Shown piece after piece: positions 53,883 to 62,401 of a stretch of 64,000 bases of DNA (positions are counted from its first letter, which is position 1; the number at the start of each line of letters is the position of its first letter). Both the position numbers and the translations under genes were made by a program. The stretch spans positions 5,299,001 to 5,363,000 of the forward strand of contig NZ_CP045295.1 of the NCBI RefSeq assembly GCF_009363095.1. The letters run 5' to 3'. This stretch comes from Paenibacillus cellulositrophicus (GTDB taxonomy: Bacteria; Bacillota; Bacilli; Paenibacillales; Paenibacillaceae). Under the pieces are notes generated by a model, which searched no databases, was not told where the DNA came from, and saw nothing but the letters and a program-made list of their open reading frames with translations.

Positions 53883-53896
53883 GGAGGATGGTGAGG

Positions 53897-54889
53897 TTAC
53901 TCTGAAGGCAATCCTGACAGCATCGATCCGTAGTGTTCCGCGATTCCCCGGCTGACTTCGGCCATACGCAGCACCAGCGATTCCGGTTCGGCGATGGTCA
54001 GCGCTTTTCCGTAGGGAAGAAGAAAGTAGGGGACGTATGAATGCAGGGAGGAGGAATCAAGCCGGTATACCGCCTCCCCTGGGCTTCGCTCAATCAGTGC
54101 ATGTCCGAGCAGCCAGTGCTGCTTCAGTTCGTTCAGGACGTGATCGTGAGCCTGAATCCGGACCGTAACCAGGGAAGGATCGCCAGCCGGGTCCGGCAGC
54201 AGCTGTTCCAGCAGAACGTCCTTGGCCGAAAAGTTCTCGGGGCGCTCAAAATGCCGATCCGTCACGTCCAGGCTCACAATCCGGTCAACGCGGAAGTTCC
54301 GCAAATCCTTGCGGAGATGGCAGTATCCGGTGGTGTACCATTGCCCTTTCCAATGGATGATGCTGTAAGGATCGAACTCCCGTACCGACCCGGTTCCGGA
54401 ATCTCCATTGGAGCCGCCGTACACCATCCGGAGGGTCTGCCTTTGTCCAGCGGCTTCCTCAAGGCATTGCAGCCGCCCTTTTTGCTCCGAATCGATGGGC
54501 GGCTGAAGGACGGACAGCCCGCTGCTGTGGCGTTCAATTTGCGTGAGCTGCTTCTCGTTCGTATACCGTTTCAGTTTATCCACGGCCCTGCCAAGGGCAT
54601 CGGTGTGAGGATACCCTGCCTCCTGGGCAAACACCGAAGCATGGACGAGGGCTTTCTGCTCCTCCGCATCGAACATGAGCGGCGAGTCGGCAAAGGTCCC
54701 AAGGATTTGGAATCCTCCGTTCGGGCCGGAATCCGCAATGATCGGGACGCCGCTTGCGCAGAGCGAATCAATGCACCGGTACACTGTGCGGACATGGATC
54801 TCCAGCTCGTCGGCAAGCTGCTGCGCCGTCATTTTTTTGCCGGACCGGAGCATCCAGAGGATCGAGAGCATGTTATCAGCTTTGGACAT
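53897..54889 (-). CDS. WYL-domain transcriptional regulator (YafY/DeoR type)
   Basis: A 330-residue regulator. The N-terminal winged helix (ADNMLSILWMLRSGKKMTAQQLADELEIHVRTVYRCIDSL) is followed by the WYL domain (about 140-230; REFDPYSIIHWKGQWYTTGYCHLRKDLRNFRVDRI) and a WCX tail. The ligand is unknown. The start at 54889 has AAGGA 8 nt upstream. It follows a dinB-like gene on the same strand at a 70-nt distance, a frequent pairing in Firmicutes. Confidence 0.9.
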   Translation of the reverse strand: MSKADNMLSILWMLRSGKKMTAQQLADELEIHVRTVYRCIDSLCASGVPIIADSGPNGGFQILGTFADSPLMFDAEEQKALVHASVFAQEAGYPHTDALGRAVDKLKRYTNEKQLTQIERHSSGLSVLQPPIDSEQKGRLQCLEEAAGQRQTLRMVYGGSNGDSGTGSVREFDPYSIIHWKGQWYTTGYCHLRKDLRNFRVDRIVSLDVTDRHFERPENFSAKDVLLEQLLPDPAGDPSLVTVRIQAHDHVLNELKQHWLLGHALIERSPGEAVYRLDSSSLHSYVPYFLLPYGKALTIAEPESLVLRMAEVSRGIAEHYGSMLSGLPSE

Positions 54890-54959
54890 CGGAGAAATCC
54901 TTTCGTAAAAGAGAGTTACCCGGGATACGATCCCGGGTATCAGCTCCATTGTAACGCGT

Positions 54960-55457
54960 CTAGGCGAGCGGTTCCATTCCTTGTTCCACCCATGAATCGT
55001 AAGTCGGACCGTACAAATCCGGCAGCTTCAATCCAGCCTGCCGCATCAGGACGGTCATCTGTCCGCGGTGGTGGGCTTGGTGCATGAGGGTAAAGCGCAG
55101 CGAACCTCCGTTGTTCCACTCCTGGCCGGCGATGGTTTGCGTCTCCAGAAGCTTGGCGTCCGTCCACTGCGTCTCGACCGCTTGGAGAATGGCCCGGCTG
55201 ACCCGCTCGTACTGGCCGGCAAGCGCAGCGGCCGATTTTTTCACTTCGTCACTGTTATCGGGTGCATCAAACGCCAGCCCGAGCGATGTCATATAATGAA
55301 CGGATTCCACGAGATGCCATGCCAGCCCGCCCAGGGTCCGGTGCTTGTCCGTTATGGCCTGCCCGAGCGATTCATCGGTCAGCGCGTTCATGATCTTCTG
55401 GGTCATTTCCGCTTCGTTGGTCCATTCCGCTGCAAAATCTTTAATGCTTGTAAACAT
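54960..55457 (-). CDS. DinB family protein
   Basis: A 165-residue four-helix-bundle protein. The three metal-binding histidines are seen in WHLVESVHY (first) and HQAHHRGQM (second and third). DinB/YfiT folds include metal-dependent thiol transferases, but most members have no known reaction. The start is the ATG at 55457 (or 55460) after GGAGG; an ATG at 55472 overlaps that site. Confidence 0.85.
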   Translation of the reverse strand: MFTSIKDFAAEWTNEAEMTQKIMNALTDESLGQAITDKHRTLGGLAWHLVESVHYMTSLGLAFDAPDNSDEVKKSAAALAGQYERVSRAILQAVETQWTDAKLLETQTIAGQEWNNGGSLRFTLMHQAHHRGQMTVLMRQAGLKLPDLYGPTYDSWVEQGMEPLA

Positions 55458-55507
55458 CATGCATTCCTCCATTTTTTTGAAGTTTTGTTCGGTTTATTAG
55501 CAGTATA

Positions 55508-55545
55508 CACAAAAATCACTGACAGTCTCGGTCAGTGATTTTTTG
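55508..55545. terminator. Bidirectional terminator upstream of the dinB gene
   Basis: AAATCACTGAC pairs with GTCAGTGATTT around a 7-nt loop, with T runs on both strands. It ends the tetR message on the minus strand. Confidence 0.88.
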
Positions 55546-55585
55546 GAATGCTGCTGTATGTATTTATTTTTAATGTGGGCAACCA

Positions 55586-56158
55586 CTAAGCCGTTCCTCG
55601 AAGGATCAACTGGACAATATAACTGGCCGTTTCTTCTGCGGGGCACGCAGCTGTTCCTCTGCTCCATTCGAGGGCGGCGCCGTAAAGGGTCCAACTGGCC
55701 GCAAGGGCTACGGTATCCAATGGAACGTTCCAGCCGAAATCCTCCGGTTTGAGCCGCTGCAGCCAGGCCGTGAGCAGTGATTTGATTTCCTGCTGCATCG
55801 TTCGTTCAAAGACAGGATTGATCGTTTCCACCGGACTGCAGCGACCGTGAAGGGACCGGAAATGCTCAAGGAGGTTCACGGCCAGCATCTGAAGATGATC
55901 GCTGTTCCATCCGGCATCCGGGGACAGATGCTGCTGCAGGCGGGTATGGAGCTTATCACGGATCGATTGTTCCAGCAGGGCGTATTTGTCTGGATAATGC
56001 GAATAAAAGGTGCCCCTATTGACATCCGCACGTTCGGCAATATTTCCAACCGTCATGGCGGTAAAGCCCTTTTCTTTCATCAGCTCAGCGAACGACTGCT
56101 TCAGCAGATTCTCCGAGCGCCTGCTTCGCCGGTCTTGCGGAACGCCTCTGTTTTCCAT
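55586..56158 (-). CDS. TetR/AcrR family transcriptional regulator
   Basis: A 190-residue repressor. The helix-turn-helix is in SENLLKQSFAELMKEKGFTAMTVGNIAERADVNRGTFYSHYPDKYALL (about 15-63), followed by a TetR_C_33-like helical domain. AGGAGG lies upstream of the ATG. It is divergent from a quinone-type oxidoreductase gene and probably controls it. Confidence 0.92.
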   Translation of the reverse strand: MENRGVPQDRRSRRSENLLKQSFAELMKEKGFTAMTVGNIAERADVNRGTFYSHYPDKYALLEQSIRDKLHTRLQQHLSPDAGWNSDHLQMLAVNLLEHFRSLHGRCSPVETINPVFERTMQQEIKSLLTAWLQRLKPEDFGWNVPLDTVALAASWTLYGAALEWSRGTAACPAEETASYIVQLILRGTA

Positions 56159-56316
56159 GCATGTGCCGCCTCCTTTATACCTATGTAATATTCAACAATG
56201 AGGCTCAGATGTCGGATAACGGTCAAATGCGAATGATTGACGATTTTCTCCGGCCCGTGTTTTCCCTATTGTAGGGGGTGGCAGGAAAAGAATCAATCCA
56301 TGGAGGTAAGGTGAAC

Positions 56317-57282
56317 ATGCCTGGTTATCAGCGAAAAGAAACCATGAAAGCGATCCGGTATCACCGGCACGGAGGGCCGGAAGTGCTGCAGTATGAAGAT
56401 GTTCCGGTTCCGTTAGTCAACGAGCGCGAAGTGTTGGTCCGCGTGCATGCGGCATCGATCAATCCGGGAGATTGGCAGATCCGCTCGGGGATGGCGGGAG
56501 ACCGTTTTCCGCTGCCGTATATTCCCGGGTGGGATATTTCCGGCACCGTCGAAGAGGTCGGAGCGGGCGTCACGTCTCTGCGGGTCGGTGACGAGGTTTT
56601 TGGCATGACGGCGAACAGCGGCGCGTGTGCGGAATATGCTGTCCTGCCTGCAGCGCAGCTTGCACGAAAGCCCCGCAGCATCAGCCATGAAGCGGCGGCT
56701 GCCCTTCCGCAGTCGGCCTGTGCGGCCTGGAACGCGCTGTTCGTTCAAGGAGGCCTGAAGGCTGGCCAAAGGGTGCTGATCAACGGTGCATCCGGCGGCG
56801 TCGGCCACTTCGCCGTGCAGCTCGCCAAATGGAAGGGAGCCGAGGTGATCGGCGTGGCTTCCGGGAGAAATGAAGCATTTTTGCGTGAGCTTGGGGCAGA
56901 TCAATTTGCTGATTATTTGTCTGGATCATGGACTCGGGCTGTTGATCCGGTCCGGCTTGTGGTCGACACGGTCGGCGGAACCGAAGGAAACCGGCTCTTG
57001 GAGGTGATCACGCCCGGAGGATCACTGGTTCCGGTCACATGGGGGAATTATGACACCGATCAGGCAGCCGCCGGGCAGATTGACGTTCATGAAGTTGCGA
57101 TGCTGCCGGTCACGACAGCGGATTTGGACCGGATATCCCGTTTAGTGGAGGAAGGGCAGCTTCGAGCGGTCATCGACCGGATGTTTCCTTTAAAAGAGAC
57201 CGCCCTGGCTCATGAGCTCAGCGAAAGCCGGCGAGCCAGGGGGAAGATCATTATTCGTGTAAGCAGCGCGGCGGATCGATAA
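56317..57282 (+). CDS. NADP-dependent oxidoreductase, quinone reductase (MDR, zinc-free) type
   Basis: A 321-residue medium-chain dehydrogenase/reductase. The N-terminal catalytic domain (YHRHGGPEVLQYEDVPVP, INPGDWQIRSG) lacks the zinc-ligand cysteine set, as in quinone reductases. The Rossmann domain reads VLINGASGGVGHFAVQLAKWKGAEVIGVASG. GTG or ATG starts at 56311 or 56317 both follow GGAGGTAAGG. It is divergent from the tetR gene and converges on the MFS gene. Confidence 0.9.
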   Translation: MPGYQRKETMKAIRYHRHGGPEVLQYEDVPVPLVNEREVLVRVHAASINPGDWQIRSGMAGDRFPLPYIPGWDISGTVEEVGAGVTSLRVGDEVFGMTANSGACAEYAVLPAAQLARKPRSISHEAAAALPQSACAAWNALFVQGGLKAGQRVLINGASGGVGHFAVQLAKWKGAEVIGVASGRNEAFLRELGADQFADYLSGSWTRAVDPVRLVVDTVGGTEGNRLLEVITPGGSLVPVTWGNYDTDQAAAGQIDVHEVAMLPVTTADLDRISRLVEEGQLRAVIDRMFPLKETALAHELSESRRARGKIIIRVSSAADR

Positions 57283-57290
57283 AAACACCC

Positions 57291-58751
57291 TTATTTTTTT
57301 CGCGGAAGGAACAAGGCTGCGACTCCCCCGATGATCATCCCGGCGGCAGCCAGATACATGGCGGTGCGGACGCCTGCTGCCTGCGCGACCAGAAGCGAGC
57401 CGCCGCTTTGACCGGCGATACCGGAATTGGCGATGAAGATCAGGAAGGCCATGCCGATGGCGTTGCCGATATTCAGCGTCGTCGAGGCCATACCCGAGGC
57501 CACGCCCTGCTCCGATGGAGCCACGCCCGCGGAAGCGGTGATCCACATGCCGGTCCATACGACGCCCTGGCCGAGGCCGGAAATGATCAATCCGGGCACG
57601 ATAAGCAGATATCCGGAGTCGGCATACGCCCCCAGCGGGATGAGGGCGGTGCCCGCGATGCCGATCATGATGCCGGTCAGAATCGTGCTGCGCATGCCGT
57701 AGCGCGTGGCAAGCCTTTCGCCCCATTGGGTTCCAAGGGCAATGGATAGCGATGGCACGATAAAGGCAAGTCCGGTTTGCAGGGCATTGAATTGATGCAC
57801 ATTCTGGAACAGTACCGTCAGGAAGTAGGGGATGGCTCCGAAGGTACCCATGTAAAGAAAGGTAATGATCATGCCTGTGACCAGGCTCCGTCTCCGGAGA
57901 AGACGCGGCGGCATCAGCGGATTGGAGGTGCGGTTTTCGATCCAGGCAAAAGTGAGAAATAACACCAGGGACAGAAGGGCGCATATCAGGATGCCGGCGG
58001 AGCCCCACCCTGCCTCAGGTCCTTGAACGAGGCAATACACGAGCAAAGTCGCAGCGCCGGTAAAGCTCAGCGCACCGGGCAGATCGAAGCTGCCTTTTCC
58101 GGATTGGACGGAGTCCCGCGGAATGGCAGCGAGTGCCGCCAGAGCTGCACCTCCGGCAAACAATACGTTAACGAAGAAGACGGCTTCCCACCCTATGGCG
58201 TTCGTCAGAATGCCGCCGAGGAGAGAGCCCAAGGTCAATCCGCTGGCTCCCGCTCCGCCCCAGACTGCGAGGGCTCGGTTGCGCTTAGGTCCTTCTTCAT
58301 ACAGCCGGTTGATAAGGGATAGGGTCGCCGGAAAAAGAAAAGCGGCTCCGATACCTTGCAGCGCTCGGGCCAGGATAATGACCAGCGGACTCCATGCCAG
58401 CCCTCCAAGCAAGGAGGCCAGCGCGAACAGGAGCAGTGCTGATATGAACATCCTTTTTTGCCCGAGCTGGTCTGCGGCACGTCCGCCAAGAAGGAGGAAG
58501 CCGCCGCAGAAAATCGTATAGGCGCTGACGACCCACTGAAGGGATTGTTCCGAAAAGCCCAGTGCTCGGCCCACTTCGGGGAGCGCAACAAAGACGATAT
58601 TAATGTCAAGAGAGTAGATCAGCTGGGCGAAAGCAAGGATGGCCAGGCTCCAGCCCAAGGCTTTCTTTGACATCGCCGGTGTGGCCGCAGAATGGGCAGC
58701 GGTAATGACCTCGCCCCTTGGACTTGCTGACAACGGGTCTCGTGATGACAC
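57291..58751 (-). CDS. MFS efflux transporter, DHA2 (EmrB/QacA) family
   Basis: A 486-residue, 14-helix drug:proton antiporter. Motif D1 (LDINIVFVALPEVGRALGFS), motif A (LLGGRAADQLGQKRMF) and motif C (WGGAGASGLTLGSLLGGILTNAIGWEAVFFVN, split here) place it in DHA2. The start is GTG at 58751 with GAGGTG 8 nt upstream. It is divergent from an ArsR-type gene, with two copies of one operator between them, so its expression is probably released by that regulator's ligand. Confidence 0.9.
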   Translation of the reverse strand: MSSRDPLSASPRGEVITAAHSAATPAMSKKALGWSLAILAFAQLIYSLDINIVFVALPEVGRALGFSEQSLQWVVSAYTIFCGGFLLLGGRAADQLGQKRMFISALLLFALASLLGGLAWSPLVIILARALQGIGAAFLFPATLSLINRLYEEGPKRNRALAVWGGAGASGLTLGSLLGGILTNAIGWEAVFFVNVLFAGGAALAALAAIPRDSVQSGKGSFDLPGALSFTGAATLLVYCLVQGPEAGWGSAGILICALLSLVLFLTFAWIENRTSNPLMPPRLLRRRSLVTGMIITFLYMGTFGAIPYFLTVLFQNVHQFNALQTGLAFIVPSLSIALGTQWGERLATRYGMRSTILTGIMIGIAGTALIPLGAYADSGYLLIVPGLIISGLGQGVVWTGMWITASAGVAPSEQGVASGMASTTLNIGNAIGMAFLIFIANSGIAGQSGGSLLVAQAAGVRTAMYLAAAGMIIGGVAALFLPRKK

Positions 58752-58765
58752 GCGAAAAGCACCTC

Positions 58766-58785
58766 ATTTCAAAATGTTTTGAAAT
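58766..58785. promoter_or_regulatory. ArsR operator O1
   Basis: ATTTCAA-N6-TTGAAAT dyad over the predicted start site of the MFS gene. Confidence 0.75.
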
Positions 58786-58786
58786 G

Positions 58787-58816
58787 ATTATATTTCAACA
58801 AAAATTGAAATGTCAA
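58787..58816 (-). promoter_or_regulatory. Promoter of the MFS gene
   Basis: On the minus strand TTGACA (58811-58816) and TATAAT (58787-58792), both perfect consensus, with an 18-bp spacer that holds operator O2. Confidence 0.8.
58792..58811. promoter_or_regulatory. ArsR operator O2
   Basis: A second ATTTCAA-N6-TTGAAAT dyad, 26 bp from the first. It covers the spacer of the MFS promoter and the -35 box of the arsR promoter. Confidence 0.75.
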
Positions 58817-58833
58817 TACAGAGCGTGTATAAT
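58805..58833 (+). promoter_or_regulatory. Promoter of the arsR-type gene
   Basis: TTGAAA at 58805-58810 and TATAAT at 58828-58833 with a 17-bp spacer. Only seven bases separate the -10 box from the ATG at 58841, so the transcript is probably leaderless. Confidence 0.8.
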
Positions 58834-58840
58834 ATTTTCT

Positions 58841-59167
58841 ATGAGATCCCATTACGAAACCGAGATGGCCAAAGCGGCCAAAGCACTCAGCGACCCGATC
58901 CGGATGAAAATTTTGGTGATGATTAAAATGGGCAGGCAGCCGGATTTCCAGTCTCCTGTCTGTACGTTCGAGCCTGGGGCCGTATGCCCCGCGGACCTGC
59001 AGCTTAAGCTGGGAGACGTGTCGCCGTCCAAGCTGTCCTACCATTTGAAAGAGCTTAAGGATGAGGGGTATATCAAGGAATGCAGGGAGGGAAAACGGCA
59101 TTATTATTCACTTCAGCCGGAACGGCTGAAACAGTTCACGAAAGATTTAAGCTGGCTGTATGAATAG
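58841..59167 (+). CDS. ArsR/SmtB-like winged-helix regulator
   Basis: A 108-residue repressor. MAKAAKALSDPIRMKILVMIKMG starts the winged helix and VSPSKLSYHLKELKDEGYIKECREGKRHYYSLQ holds the recognition helix and wing. Two cysteines (SPVCTFEPGAVCPADL) sit in the loop before the recognition helix, where they could sense a thiol-reactive compound or metal, but they do not form the usual ArsR metal motif. No ribosome binding site precedes the ATG at 58841; upstream in-frame codons lie within the promoter. It most likely represses itself and the divergent MFS pump. Confidence 0.85.
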   Translation: MRSHYETEMAKAAKALSDPIRMKILVMIKMGRQPDFQSPVCTFEPGAVCPADLQLKLGDVSPSKLSYHLKELKDEGYIKECREGKRHYYSLQPERLKQFTKDLSWLYE

Positions 59168-59225
59168 GAAAGCGGAGCGGGGGTTTGGAAACAGATCAGC
59201 TGGTGCCTGCCCCTTATCCGTAAGC

Positions 59226-59262
59226 ACCAACAACCCCCGACAGTGTCGGGGGTTGTTTCGAT
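59226..59262. terminator. Terminator between the arsR and histidine kinase genes
   Basis: CAACCCCCGACA pairs with TGTCGGGGGTTG around one base, with TTTCGATTT on the plus strand. The stem could serve both converging genes. Confidence 0.7.
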
Positions 59263-59293
59263 TTGAGGCAAGACAGAGAGCAGTCAGTTGCGT

Positions 59294-60664
59294 TCAGGCG
59301 TCCCCCTCCCGCCTGTATGGCAGCCGGACCCGGAACGTGGTCCCTTCGCCCGGTGAGCTCTCGGCATCGATGGTGCCTTGATGCGCCGCAACGAATTCCT
59401 TGGCGATGGCGAGCCCAAGCCCCATTCCGCCGCTGTGCCGCGAGCGGGAAGCATCGGCCCGGTAGAAGCGGTCGAAGAGGTTCGGGAGATGCTCGGGGGC
59501 GATGCCGGTGCCGGTGTCCTTCACCGCGATCTCCAGCCATGGCCGTCCGTTTGCATCCTGTGTCTCCGACAGGATCACTTGGATCGAACCGCCATGCGGC
59601 GTATGCCGGACGGCATTGGTCAGCAGGTTGAGAAAGACCTGGGTTATCCGGCCGGAGTCTACCGGGATTTCCGTGGAGCCGGCTTGGCTCACCAGCGTCA
59701 TGGCAATGCCGGCATCCTGCGCGCGGGGCAGAAGCCGCTCGAGCGTCTGCTCCAGCAGGGCACGGGCGTCCGTCCGGCTGAACTCAAACGACAGCTTGCC
59801 TGCCTCAGCCAGTGAGAGCTGATGCAGGTCGTCCACGAGCCGGGTGAGCCGGATCAGTTCATCCTGCAGCGGAAGCAGCTGCTCGGGTTCGATCGCTTCG
59901 CCTTGCTGCTGCAGCATATCCATCTTTCCCCTCATGATGGAGAGGGGAGTTCGCAGCTCATGCGCGACGTCAGCCACGAGATTGCGCCTCGCATCCTCGG
60001 CCCGGCCCAGCTGCAGGGACATCCGGTTGAAGGCGGATGCGACCTCGCCATACTCATCTTTAGTCGTGACCGGAACCTGTACCCCATGCCGGCCTTCCTT
60101 AATCTGCTCGATCGCAGAAACCAGCCGGCGAAGCGGGGAAGTCAGACGGCGGGAGATCCAATAGGCAGCCAGCAGGGCATCAACAATGAATACCACCGCG
60201 CTGACGATCAGCAGAAAGCCAACGCCATGTGATATGCCCAGCTTCACCTTGGAGATCACGCTGATTTCTGGATCGTAGTATCGGAAAGACCCGACGTCCC
60301 GTCCATTCGTCTCGATGCGGTATTCTACCCCGAGCCCCCTGATCATGGGCTCGGCCACGCTGCCGAAGATGGCAAGCTTCCTGTCGTGGACGTCGTACAA
60401 GATCAGGCCGCTGTCCTGAACTTCTTCCAGTAAGTCGCCAGGGGCCAGCTTCTCAACACCGTTCCAGGAACCACCGTGCCGATCATAATATTCGGCGAGC
60501 GTATGCGACAGGCGGCTGATTTGCTCTTGGTCGGAGGACGGTGTCAGCTCGCCTAGCAGCCCGTGCACGACTGCGTTTGTGATCAGCATAAACGTCAGGC
60601 TCATGACCAGGATAAAGGCGGCCATGGCCCAAAACAGTTTCCGGCTAACGTTCACGGCGGTCAC
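59294..60664 (-). CDS. Sensor histidine kinase
   Basis: A 456-residue membrane kinase. Two helices (about 10-32 and 145-168) bracket an extracytoplasmic sensor of about 110 residues. A HAMP domain follows, then the dimerisation/phosphoacceptor domain (DVAHELRTPLSIMRG, His near residue 235), and the ATPase domain with N box (NLLTNAVRHTPHGG), G1 (VKDTGTGIAPEHLP) and G2 (GGMGLGLAIAKEF). The start is GTG at 60664, inside the end of the response regulator gene, so the two are translationally coupled. The signal is unknown. Confidence 0.92.
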   Translation of the reverse strand: MTAVNVSRKLFWAMAAFILVMSLTFMLITNAVVHGLLGELTPSSDQEQISRLSHTLAEYYDRHGGSWNGVEKLAPGDLLEEVQDSGLILYDVHDRKLAIFGSVAEPMIRGLGVEYRIETNGRDVGSFRYYDPEISVISKVKLGISHGVGFLLIVSAVVFIVDALLAAYWISRRLTSPLRRLVSAIEQIKEGRHGVQVPVTTKDEYGEVASAFNRMSLQLGRAEDARRNLVADVAHELRTPLSIMRGKMDMLQQQGEAIEPEQLLPLQDELIRLTRLVDDLHQLSLAEAGKLSFEFSRTDARALLEQTLERLLPRAQDAGIAMTLVSQAGSTEIPVDSGRITQVFLNLLTNAVRHTPHGGSIQVILSETQDANGRPWLEIAVKDTGTGIAPEHLPNLFDRFYRADASRSRHSGGMGLGLAIAKEFVAAHQGTIDAESSPGEGTTFRVRLPYRREGDA

Positions 60665-61334
60665 CGAACCGGTATCCGAATCCGTACACGGTGTTAATAA
60701 ACACCGGGTTGGACGGATCGTCCTCGATCTTTTTGCGGATCCGGCTGATGTGGGCGTCCGCGGTCCGCTCGTCGTTCAGCAGGTCGTCATCGACCGCAGC
60801 CAGCAACTGCAGGCGGCTGTATACGATGCCCGGCCGCGAAGCCAGGGTGGCGAGCATTTTGAATTCGGTCGGGGTCAGCAGAACTTCCTCCCCGCGTTTC
60901 CACACCCGGCACTGCGCCTCGGATATCGTTAAATCTCCCCGCACGATCCGGTCATCCGGAGTCTCGTCCCCATGGATTCTCCGGAGGACCGAGCGTATTC
61001 GTGCGACCAGCTCCCGGAGGGAGAAGGGCTTCGTCAAATAATCGTCGGCGCCGACCTCCAGCCCGATGATTTTATCCGTTTCTTCCACTCTGGCGGTCAG
61101 CATGATGATTCCCAGCTTCGGCAGCTTCCGCAGCTCCCGGCACACGTCAATGCCGCTCATTCCCGGCATCATCCAGTCGAGGACGACCAGGGACGGCTTC
61201 CGTTCGCCAGCGATCCGGAGCGCTTCCCGGCCGGATAAAGCCGTGATCGTCTCGTATCCCTCCTGCTGGAGAAACGGCTCCATAAAGGCCAGCACTTCCT
61301 TTTCATCATCGACAAGCAGCAGAGTATGCGTCAT
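60645..61334 (-). CDS. OmpR family response regulator
   Basis: A 229-residue two-domain regulator. The receiver has the acidic pair VDDEKE, phosphoacceptor Asp53 (VVLDWMMPG), the switch Thr in MLTAR and the Lys in TKPF. The C-terminal winged helix runs from about 130 to 225 (LTPTEFKMLATLASRPGIVYSR, HISRIRKKIEDDP, VYGFGYRF). It precedes and overlaps its kinase gene, and is divergent from two small membrane protein genes that may be its targets. Confidence 0.94.
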   Translation of the reverse strand: MTHTLLLVDDEKEVLAFMEPFLQQEGYETITALSGREALRIAGERKPSLVVLDWMMPGMSGIDVCRELRKLPKLGIIMLTARVEETDKIIGLEVGADDYLTKPFSLRELVARIRSVLRRIHGDETPDDRIVRGDLTISEAQCRVWKRGEEVLLTPTEFKMLATLASRPGIVYSRLQLLAAVDDDLLNDERTADAHISRIRKKIEDDPSNPVFINTVYGFGYRFGDRRER

Positions 61335-61696
61335 GTGTTCATTCTCCTTTATCTCGAGAGCCTTGGGCCGTTGCAGCCTTTCCGGCTTTTATCCCCCTCA
61401 TTATATACCGGTTCCCGCGGATGCGGGGACAATTCACCAAAGCCGTAAGGAACCGCAACAAGTTCGCAACATTCCTGAAGGACAACCCCCGACAACCCCA
61501 CCATAGACCCGGGAAAAAGCCGCAAATATCCGGATGCATTTTCATCGCAACAGCAAGAGAACTTCACAGGTTCACAACAAGTCGCTGCTACAATAAACTC
61601 CAGGCGGCAAAACACGGGTGCGCCGCAGACCATCGCAATTCATTGCCTTCATTGCGGTCAATGCAATGGAAGCAATTCAACGGGGGAGGGGTGATT
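61335..61696. other. Intergenic region between the two-component system and small membrane proteins
   Basis: About 360 bp without a convincing gene. Two TTCACA direct repeats (61563-61568 and 61571-61576) precede a TACAAT at 61590-61595, which would be a plausible -10 box for the plus-strand pair; OmpR-type regulators often bind such direct repeats. No strong -35 box is visible, as would fit an activated promoter. Confidence 0.4.
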
Positions 61697-61921
61697 ATGC
61701 TGAAGCAGCGCCATGTGATCAAAGTACTGCTGGCTGCCGTCGGCGGCGCTGCCTGCGGCATCTTTCTGTCAACCATTATTGCCGCTCTCGGTTATCTGAT
61801 CCATGACCGGCCGGCCGGGACACCTTATCTTCCGCTGATCATGGCTGCGTTGTTTGCGGGGATCGCCGCGTTGACGTCCGATTATAAGGGAGGAAAACCA
61901 CATGACAAGCATCGATCTTAA
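61697..61921 (+). CDS. Small membrane protein, DUF5957-like
   Basis: A 74-residue protein with two hydrophobic helices (VLLAAVGGAACGIFLSTIIA and PYLPLIMAALFAGIAAL) joined by a loop with HDRPAG. It resembles DUF5957; function unknown. GGGGGAGGGG lies before the ATG at 61697; the longer open frame lacks such a site. It overlaps the next gene by 20 nt. Confidence 0.65.
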   Translation: MLKQRHVIKVLLAAVGGAACGIFLSTIIAALGYLIHDRPAGTPYLPLIMAALFAGIAALTSDYKGGKPHDKHRS

Positions 61922-62300
61922 TCCATCTAAAGATAAAATTTCAGGGGGCAGACGGATTTCCCGGGGCATCTTTATGGGGCTGTCCTGGATATTGGTCGCA
62001 TGTATCACGATTCAGGTGTACATCGCAGGGTCGGCTGTGTTCCAAAATCCGGTGAACTGGCGGCTCCACGAAAACTTTGTTCATTTTTTTGGGTTTGCCC
62101 CGCTTCTGATGATCATTTTTGCCATTACGGGAAAATGCTTTAAAGGCAGCGCGTGGCTCAGTTTGGCCATGTTTGTTCTGATCGACTTGCAGTACATGAC
62201 GGCGCATGTGCCTGCGCTGGGCGCCATCCATCCGGTGATGGCCCTCGTGCTTATCCTGCTGTCGTTGTACACCGCACTGCGAAGCACACGGCGGCAGTAA
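61902..62300 (+). CDS. Four-helix membrane protein, DUF6220-like
   Basis: A 132-residue protein with four hydrophobic segments (GLSWILVACITIQVYIAGSA, FFGFAPLLMIIFAI, AWLSLAMFVLIDLQYM, HPVMALVLILLSLYTAL). Histidines in LHENFVHFFG and MTAHVPALGAIHP are placed in the helices as in DUF6220, whose function is unknown. GGGAGG precedes the ATG. It is co-transcribed with the gene before it and lies opposite the two-component system. Confidence 0.7.
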   Translation: MTSIDLNPSKDKISGGRRISRGIFMGLSWILVACITIQVYIAGSAVFQNPVNWRLHENFVHFFGFAPLLMIIFAITGKCFKGSAWLSLAMFVLIDLQYMTAHVPALGAIHPVMALVLILLSLYTALRSTRRQ

Positions 62301-62322
62301 TGCGGAATTTATGCCAGAACAG

Positions 62323-62352
62323 TTGTGGAGGGGACCGGTGCCCGGGTATACT
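62323..62352 (+). promoter_or_regulatory. Promoter of the lysR-type gene
   Basis: TTGTGG at 62323-62328 and TATACT at 62347-62352 with an 18-bp spacer. Confidence 0.55.
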
Positions 62353-62387
62353 TTGAAATAAACGAAGATCATATCGTTGTTTCAAAG
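62351..62387. promoter_or_regulatory. Inverted repeat over the lysR start site
   Basis: CTTTGAAATAAACGA faces TCGTTGTTTCAAAG with an 8-bp gap (one bulge). It would fold in the RNA or act as an autoregulatory operator. Confidence 0.5.
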
Positions 62388-62401
62388 AGAGGGCTGTAGC
62401 A

